From: Mesotaenium endlicherianum
Lineage: Eukaryota > Streptophyta > Zygnematophyceae > Zygnematales > Mesotaeniaceae
Length of the DNA: 64,000 bases
Direction: 5' to 3'
NCBI GenBank assembly: GCA_009602735.1
Contig: WELA01012797.1
Coordinates: 123,871-187,870 of the forward strand
The position numbers and the translations under genes are program-made. Shown in pieces: positions 57,546 to 64,000 of this stretch. How positions within the stretch are numbered: position 1 is the first letter of the stretch; every line of letters begins with the position of its first letter. The notes below the pieces were generated by a model. It was not told where the DNA came from. It did not search any database and saw nothing but the letters and a program-made list of their open reading frames with translations.

Positions 57546-58620
57546 ATTTTCGATCTGAGCTTTTTAGGCGTATTTAGAACGTTTTTCTAATTACCTAAAA
57601 GACGTTATACTTTTATTTTTGTATAAGATTGCATGTTTATTGAATTATTTTGGCACACACGTGTGCCGACAAATTCCCGGTCGATTGGCGAAACGACCCG
57701 AATACTATTGGAAAAAGAATCGTAAAGTAATTCGATTACTTCGCAAAAGTATAACGTAATTGAACATAAAGTAATTTGCTTAATTATGGCGGAATAACTT
57801 AATCAATTATGGATTGATTACATTATTTTGACTGTCACTATATCGGATATTAACAATCATTGTTTTTGGTTAACGACGCGTCGCTAACCCGAAAGAAAAC
57901 ACCAAGTTGTGGCCCAAGGGAGCCACCGGTCGGAATCGAACCCCCGACCTCCCGGTCGTCGCGTCGCGATTCCAAAAATAGTCGTAAAGTCAAACGAAAT
58001 ATAATATGCAAAGTTGCTTTGCATTTCGGCGAATTCAAACCCGCGACCTTTCGTTTAAAACGTTCACACCTAATCGATTGGCCAAAGTAGTTATTATAAC
58101 TACCGTTTCATGTCAAATTAATGTGTACGCGACCGCGCGAGCAAACGCGACTTTTCAGAAAGTCGCGCGAACGCGAAAACGCCCGTTTGGCGTATAACAA
58201 TTTTTTGGAAACCGTCAAAAAGTCTCCTAAAGGCCAAACGGCGCGCTAGGAGCATTCGGTTGAATTGGTTATGTCCAATTCAACCGTTTTTCGTTGAACA
58301 TGAATCAGTGCCCTAGGTGGTGACTCGAAGCACTCCAGTGCCTCACGTTGTGCAAGTATATATACTTGCAAGAGTCATTATAAGTGCAACTCTCACAAGC
58401 ACAAATTCTATTAGTTTTCATTTTTGCTTTCACAAGGATTGTGCATTTTCTCGAAGTTAACGTTATTTCTTTTTGCTAATATTAAATTATCTTTGAATAC
58501 CGAGCAAAGATGCTTATGGAACGCAGAAACGTCACACAATATCGACAGTAGTAATATTCATAGTGAAATTATAGGACCTAAGCACAAGCCTAACATATCC
58601 AAAATAATGTATTGAAAAAA
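57546..58620. repeat. Dispersed repeat, copy 2 (no LTR inserted)
   Basis: Inverted counterpart of 23640-25290. At the place of the solo LTR it has a single ggagt (minus strand, near 58338), i.e. the unoccupied site. Minus-strand 57925-57955 reads gtcgggggttcgattccgac, a tRNA T-arm-like string, but no full tRNA folds. Confidence 0.7.
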
Positions 58621-58657
58621 ACTGAGCACAAGCAAGAATAAGCAAGCAGAAAAAAAT

Positions 58658-59378
58658 TGAAATGAATCGACTTACCAAATAGGCGATTAACAATTAATAA
58701 AGATCTTTATATCAGCAAGTAATCTTTATGGTATTTTCCGTTAACTGGTTAAACGGCAAAGGACAATACACTAGCAATGAATAATACTCGTAAGTCAAAT
58801 GCGAGTAAACTAGCATCAATAATGCAAATCAGTAAACTCATACATAAGCAAGGTTAGAAGACAGTGTGTATCAATGGCTTCTCGCCTTGGATTCAGATCT
58901 TTCTCAGTAAGCTGTACAAGAGAGTTGGCCTCGTTTCCGGATGCCGAACTCGAGAGCAATGCTTAGCATATGTACATGGAATGAATTTACTGTTCAACGG
59001 CCAGTGCGATGGCACCGCCTACCCGGGAGTTAACCGCGTTGGTAGGACCTCGGTTAACCAAATCCACCGCCATCTCCCATCATCCCGAATAGCCATCCAC
59101 CATAGGGATGTCATCTGGCCATTCATCTAGCATATCGTACTTAGATGCATATCAAGGCAGTTCGCTGCTACCGAGTACGGAAGTCAGCTGGCTGTCAAAG
59201 AATGTGTCAGCAAGCTGACTTAAGTGGACTTCAGCCTGCTGCTTCCGGCTGAGTCATTAAACTGATATTAAGTATTAGGTCCAGCAGACTGATCAATAAC
59301 TAGTGTTCAGCAGGCTGAACTGAATTAACTATTATATTTAGCTGAATATTATATCTACTAATATACTGATTCATTACA
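58658..59378 (-). repeat. GAATC-family LTR (3' LTR of the composite element)
   Basis: tgaaatgaatcgacttacc...ctgattcattaca. The element's sense strand reads TGTAATGAATC to TTCATTTCA. Confidence 0.88.
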
Positions 59379-59955
59379 ATCCCCCCAACTTAACTTGTTG
59401 TCGCCTCGACAACATTAAATTGCAAAGCCTTAATTAAAGGGATTGAACCTGACCAGCCTCCCTTACTGACTGCCTCTTCAGCCTGTCACCTTAAGGGGTT
59501 GTTCCTGGGGCTTCAGGATCAGGAGACGGAGATCTGGACCTAGATCTTGACAGCCCTCTAGGTCTGTCAGCTGGCCTTCTAAAGAACCCTGTTTGCTCTA
59601 AAGTTGGACCTCGAGGAGAACGAAGGATAGTAGCCTGCTCTTCACCCACTCGGGTGTTGATCCCCACATAGACAGGCATTCCAGTAGGATGTTGAAAGAC
59701 ATTGGCTAGAGGTACATGCCCCTGAGCGGAGGGGGAGGCCGGCATACCTCTGGCCCACCCGCGTGTCCCTCTCCTGGCACTCCTGTCCTCTGGGGACTTC
59801 TACCTGTGTCTGCTGCCCAGTACAGTCAGATCAGCTTCTTCCCCTGCTTGGGCAGGTGGGCTAGGGGAGCGAGCGCGGGGTCCAATTGCCTCCATAACGG
59901 GGATTACATTCCAAACACCTGATCGTGGTTCTTTAGGAAGTGCCCCTGCCTGCCC

Positions 59956-61186
59956 CTAGATATCCTGAGTACCAGCTGCTGATGCTTCTCCTCTGCCTTG
60001 CTCTTCTTCCTCATCCTCCTCATCCTCCTCCTCGGAGAGAGTAGGGGTCTCGTCCACTAAGTCGTCCTGCTCCCTAGTAGACATGGAGTAGTCTACCGAC
60101 CTCCCTTTCTTAGGGCGCGCTGGAGGTTGCTTGGCCTTCAGCCTGCTGATATCTATCCGACCTGCATTCTTTGCCCATTTGACAAAGGCATGCTTTCCCT
60201 TAGAGAAGTAGTCTCTTCCCCTCCTCCTATGCTCCTTGGTCTCTGCATTCATATTGCTCAGGCATCCATTCAGCCTGGGGTCCCAAGGGGCAATGTGAGG
60301 TGGTAGGATGAGATAGCCGTCTAGGCCATAGTGGAAGTCATCCGGTTGGGCTCGGTCACACTCCTGCTTCTTATTTGTGACGGTCATCCACCTCCAGTCT
60401 GTTGGCTGCTGGTAGTACTGGGGTCCGTGCTCAGCCTTCCTCAGTTTACACAGGAACCAGTGGGGAGAGAACAACTGTTGTCCTGCTTCCATGGCCAAGT
60501 ACTCCCAGCTCCTTCTCTCCACTTCATTGTAAGCTGGCAATAGTGTGAGGTAGAATACCGTATCCTTAAAGCTATCGGGCCGCATGCTCACCATCCGGAT
60601 GAGTCTCTGATCTCCCACTATTCCTGGTATGGAGACCGGCTTGTCTTCTGAATCATCTGCTAGGTACCGGGCCTGCTCTGTCGTATAGCCCACCATCTTA
60701 GCATAATCTTCGTAAAGGACCACACCAGTGTGTGTCTCGATGTACCTATCCAGTGCTGCAGCTCCTTCCNAGTAGCAGTGTTGTCTGTTCCCGCTTGTTG
60801 ATCTCCTGGGCTGCCGGCAATGCTTCCTTCAGGTTATCAAAGTTTTGGCCACCCACCACAGTATACCTGTAAGTGGCCAAGCTCTTTTGTTTGTCCGCTT
60901 CAATCTTTTTCCTTTTCTCCTCCTCTGCCGCTGCCGCTTCTTCTTATTGTTTCTTCCGTCTCGCCTCCTCAGCTTTCCTGAGGTTTTCCACTTCCTGATC
61001 CTTCTTCCTCTGTGCTTCTTCTGCCGCCTCTTGTTGTCTGCGGACCCTTTCTTGTGCTCTGGTGAGGGACGTCGCCGCCAGCTCCTTCTGGTATTGCTCC
61101 ATTGTCCTCCTGGCTTCTTCTGCCTTGCGCTTTCTGTCCTCCTTTTGTGTGGTGGGAGCCGTCCTGTACATGTAACCAAGGCACAA
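59956..61186 (-). CDS. Unrecognised ORF of the composite element: coiled coil plus globular part plus acidic tail
   Basis: Minus strand. 61186-60944 codes a highly charged helix (KEDRKRKAEEARRTMEQY, AQRKKDQEVENLRKAEEARR) up to a TAA at 60944-60946. Charged helix sequence continues to about 60770, where a single N marks an uncertain base and the frame changes. 60723-59956 codes 255 residues: DYAKMVGYTTEQARYLADDS, FYLTLLPAYNEVERRSWEYL, QQLFSPHWFLCKLRKAEHGP, then a basic stretch (ARPKKGRSVDY) and an acidic tail (EEEDEEDEEEEQGRGE). No domain was recognised. Its place between integrase and 3' LTR is where gypsy elements sometimes carry accessory genes. No transmembrane segment is seen, so it is not envelope-like. 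Confidence 0.5.
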
Positions 61187-61522
61187 GTTAGTAGGATATG
61201 GACCTTTGTCATAGGGATTGCAGGAAGTATTAGTATAGTGGATTTGCTCCTGTTTACCTTACAGGGTGATTGGTAAAAGTTGACATTATTACGATGCGCT
61301 ACACATAAACATATGAATGTGTTTGAGGGTGAGTTAGGTTCCTTCCTTCCGCTTAAGGTGCTTTATCTGGGCCAGGCTGTCCCCTCTGTCACTATGCTGA
61401 CACTTAGGATTCATGCAACTGTCCCTTTATCGCTCTCACTCACTAACTGTCATATATTTTCCCCTCCAACTTAAATGGAGACAGGACCGCCTGTCACCTT
61501 CCCGTGTCAACTGAAATGACAG

Positions 61523-62968
61523 TTATGAAGGGGCTCCAGCGGCCCGAAGGTGGAACCGTTTCAACGCTCCTTTGGCATTGGTCAAATGGTCCTTAAATTC
61601 CCAAGTGACCCCAGAGGCATCGTAACCCTTCCATCGAATGAGGTATTTCGTGACATATTTAGACAATCGACGGACCGAGCGCGCGTCTAAAATCTCCTCA
61701 ACCTCATATTCGTCAGAGTCACCGTCCCTGACAGCGGGGACCGGTCCCGGTTGGACAGGTAATCGACCTGTGAATAGTGAATCACCTTCATTGTATGGTT
61801 CCAGGAAGGAGACATTAAAGACCGGGTGACCCTTGTATTTGGCTGACATGTTCAGTTTGTAAGCATTCTGACCGACACGACGCACCACCGAATATGGACC
61901 GACCCAGACAGGGCGAAGCTTTTTCTTGACCACACCAGGGAGGTACAGGTGCTGAGAATGCAGTTTGACTAAATCGCCTTTAGAAAATGTCAGCTCCCGA
62001 CGGTGTTGATTAGCGTATTTTTGTTGGTTTTCTCGGGCTCTGTGCAAGTTTTGTTGGAATTCTGACAGGGTGTCAGCAAACTCCTGGGTTAACTGGAGGG
62101 AGACCGGATTGTCAATCCCTTCAGGGTGAGTTAAAGACTCCCCCAGCACATCTAGAGAAGACTTAGGGACTCTACCGAGGCTGAGTTCAAAAGAAGTCTT
62201 GCCCGTTGACGCGTGCACCGTACTGTTGACGGCAAATCGAATTTGAGGCAACAGGTGATCCCAATTATCTTGTTTTTGGTTAATATATGCTCTCAGCACC
62301 TCCTGCAAAACTCGGTTAGTTCTTTCTGTCTGGCCATCAGTCTGAGGGTGGTTTGCTGTGCTGAGCAGCTGTTTGACTCCCATCAACCCCATTAAAGCTC
62401 TCCAGAACTTAGAGGTGAATTTTGAGTCTCTGTCTAAGATGATATTAAAAGGGAGCCCATGTTGGCATACTACATGGTTGTAGAACTGTCTCGCTGTTTC
62501 GAGTGCAGTCACTTTGACAGTTGTGGGGATAAAAATGACCATTTTTGTCAGTTTATCCACGACTACCAGTATTGAATCATGCCCATTGGCAGTTCTTGGT
62601 AGTGAGACCACCCAGTCCATGGATATAGTTTCCCAGCGTCCAGCTGGGATGGGCAGCGGTTGCAAGAGACCTCCGGGTGGTGTGTGCCGAGACTTATTTC
62701 TCTGACACTGATCACATGACTTGACATATTTCAAGACCTCCCGGGGTAACCCCTCCCAATGAAAATGTTTTGCCAGTTTGCCAACAGTTTTCGCCTGCCC
62801 CAAATGTCCACCCAAAAAATTGTCATGCGCTTGACTCAGTAAGAGAGACCTTATTTCCAAGTTATTAGGAATGACCAGCTTCAGCCTGCCTGAAGTGGTT
62901 TCAGTCACCAAGACCCCTCCCTTAAGCTTATACCCGAGTGCAGTAGCTCGACACATGAAATGAATCAA
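61523..62968 (-). CDS. Integrase with chromodomain (chromovirus), open frame, N-terminus cut
   Basis: 481 codons without a stop. The first few (up to ...MCR) read through the LTR border, so the real protein began further upstream. Zinc-binding: LLLSQAHDNFLGGHLG and VKSCDQCQRNKSRH. Core: ISMDWVVSLP (Asp), ILDRDSKFTS (Asp), NHPQTDGQTERTNR (Glu). GPY/F: KLRPVWVGPYSVVRRVGQNA, then GHPVFNVSFLEPY. Chromodomain: DEYEVEEILDARSVRRL, YLIRWKGYDASGVTWE. All catalytic residues are intact, which contrasts with the other elements here and suggests this segment died late. DNA integration and targeting to modified chromatin is the family role. Confidence 0.92.
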   Translation of the reverse strand: MIHFMCRATALGYKLKGGVLVTETTSGRLKLVIPNNLEIRSLLLSQAHDNFLGGHLGQAKTVGKLAKHFHWEGLPREVLKYVKSCDQCQRNKSRHTPPGGLLQPLPIPAGRWETISMDWVVSLPRTANGHDSILVVVDKLTKMVIFIPTTVKVTALETARQFYNHVVCQHGLPFNIILDRDSKFTSKFWRALMGLMGVKQLLSTANHPQTDGQTERTNRVLQEVLRAYINQKQDNWDHLLPQIRFAVNSTVHASTGKTSFELSLGRVPKSSLDVLGESLTHPEGIDNPVSLQLTQEFADTLSEFQQNLHRARENQQKYANQHRRELTFSKGDLVKLHSQHLYLPGVVKKKLRPVWVGPYSVVRRVGQNAYKLNMSAKYKGHPVFNVSFLEPYNEGDSLFTGRLPVQPGPVPAVRDGDSDEYEVEEILDARSVRRLSKYVTKYLIRWKGYDASGVTWEFKDHLTNAKGALKRFHLRAAGAPS

Positions 62969-63675
62969 CTTACCAAATAGGCGATTAACAATTAATAAAG
63001 ATCTTTATATCAGCAAGCAATCTTTATGGTATTTTCCATTAACTGTTTTAACGGCAAAGGACAACACACTAGCAGTGAATAATGCTCGTCAGTCAAATGA
63101 GAGTAAACTAGCATCAATAATGCACTCAGTAAACTCATACGTAAGCAAGGTTGGAAGACAGTGCGTATCAATGGCTTCTCGCCTTGGATTCAGCTCTCTC
63201 TCAGTAAGCTCTACAAGAGAGTTGGCCTCGTTTCCGCATGCCGAACTCGAGAGCAATGCCTAGCGTATGTACATGGAATGAGTTTGCTGTTCAATGGTCA
63301 GTGCGATGGCACCGCCTACCCAGGAGTTAACCACGTTGGTAGGACCTCGGTTAACCAAATCGACCGCCATCTCCCATCATCCCGAATCGCCATCCATTAT
63401 AGGGATGTCATCTGGCCATTCATCTAGCATACCACACTTAGATGCATATCGAGGCAGTTCGCTGCTACCGAGTACGGAAGTCAGCTGGCTGTCAAAGAAT
63501 GTGTCAGCAAGCTGACTTAAGTGGACTTCAGCCTGCTACTTCCGGCTGAGTCATTAAACTGATATTAAATATGAAGTCCAGCAGACTGATTAATAACTAG
63601 TGTTCAGCAGGCTGAACTGAATTAACTGTTATATTTAACTGAATATTATATCTACTAATATACTGATTCATTACA
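62956..63675 (-). repeat. GAATC-family LTR (5' LTR of the composite element)
   Basis: tgaaatgaatcaacttacc...ctgattcattaca, followed by AAAAT. It differs from the 58658 copy by many substitutions and a 2-bp deletion near 63120. Confidence 0.88.
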
Positions 63676-63761
63676 AAAATCTTAATAGCATGTAAAATGA
63701 AATCATGGTGGCATAAAACACCTGATAAGATTGAAGACAAGATTAGAGGAATTAGTGTCTG

Positions 63762-64000
63762 TGAAATGAATCGACTTACCAAATAGGCGATTAACAATTA
63801 ATAAAGATCTTTATATCAGCAAGTAATCTTTATGGTATTTCCGTTAACTCGTTTAAACGGCAAAGGACAATACACTAGCAGGGAATACTACTCGTCAGTC
63901 AAATGAGAGTAAACTAGCATCAATAATGCAAATCAGTAAACTCATACATAAGCAAGGTTAGAAGACAGTGCGTATCAATGGCTTCTCGCCTTGGATTCAG
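63762..64000 (-). repeat. GAATC-family LTR, cut by the window end
   Basis: Starts tgaaatgaatcgacttacc and matches the first 240 bp of the other copies closely. A further element or solo LTR continues outside the window. Confidence 0.85.

Larger units (their letters stand above)
58658..63675 (-). mobile_element. Composite LTR element with GAATC LTRs, integrase-chromodomain ORF and an extra ORF
   Basis: LTRs 58658-59378 (3' LTR) and 62956-63675 (5' LTR) are in the same orientation and 720-721 bp each. AAAAT lies at 58653-58657 and again at 63676-63680, whereas neither LTR alone has matching flanks, so they are best read as one insertion. A polypurine tract (minus-strand ttgggggga) precedes the 3' LTR. 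No primer-binding site, gag or RT is found: the integrase starts directly at the 5' LTR border, so the front half has been deleted. By eye the LTRs differ at several percent of positions, so the insertion is old. A-rich flanks weaken the target-duplication argument somewhat. Confidence 0.65.

Noticed and set aside
57925-57965. tRNA gene on the minus strand
   Set aside because: A T-arm-like string is present but its stem mismatches and no D-arm, anticodon arm or acceptor pairing is found at the right distances.
62956-63675. Independent solo LTR insertion into the integrase gene
   Set aside because: Its own flanks (ACACA and AAAAT) do not match, whereas the right flank matches the left flank of the LTR at 58658.

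Overview
The window is nuclear DNA from a repeat-rich, intron-bearing green-lineage eukaryote. A streptophyte (charophyte) alga such as Chara fits best, but this is inferred from gene content only. The pointers are a spliced plant-type alpha-amylase, an orphan ascorbate-peroxidase exon, plant telomere-type AAACCCTAA motifs, BED-type hAT transposases, chromodomain Ty3/gypsy elements and a copia-type element primed by initiator tRNA-Met. Assembly gaps lie at 20353-20383 and 37893-38385, and single Ns at 6914 and about 60770.

Layout. 1-1931: broken hAT transposase (minus). 2160-4020: imperfect tandem repeats around one ascorbate-peroxidase exon. 4860-10594: 5'-truncated chromodomain Ty3/gypsy element (G1) carrying a 1.26-kb solo LTR inside its integrase. 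10595-10893: piece of another LTR family, here called GAATC after its ends. 11586-12754: HIRAN-domain gene. 13524-18196: copia-type element with both LTRs and target duplication but no recognisable protein. 18256-19921: F-box/LRR-like gene (minus) with one in-frame stop. 20228-20542: GA microsatellite. 21627-22730: unrecognised, broken coding region. 23640-25290: dispersed repeat with a solo GAATC LTR in it. 25697-27834: unrecognised multi-exon gene (minus), probably degenerate. 28550-30587: Dcm-like cytosine-C5 methyltransferase with four in-frame stops. 31200-33560: two retroelement pieces. 34095-40074: six-exon alpha-amylase, the only gene here that looks fully functional. 40075-43460: no gene seen. 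43464-43969: solo LTR of G1 type. 44583-55262: a large Ty3/gypsy element (G3). 55473-56785: gypsy remnant (minus). 57067-57295: hAT exon. 57546-58620: second, empty-site copy of the dispersed repeat. 58658-63675: composite element with GAATC LTRs, an integrase-chromodomain ORF and an unrecognised ORF.

The most notable object is G3. Between protease and reverse transcriptase it holds the C-terminal two thirds of a cytosine-C5 methyltransferase, and its integrase ends in a PHD finger where chromoviruses carry a chromodomain. It therefore once combined a DNA-methylation writer and a probable histone-tail reader in one retrotransposon. This copy is dead: protease Asp to Val, RT YIDD to YIDN, methyltransferase N-terminus with the catalytic PCQ missing, and several frameshifts. 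A second, different C5 methyltransferase lies 19 kb away. Capture of C5 methyltransferases by charophyte and dinoflagellate retrotransposons has been published (de Mendoza and colleagues, 2018), so the principle is known; the PHD pairing and the second enzyme deserve a closer look.
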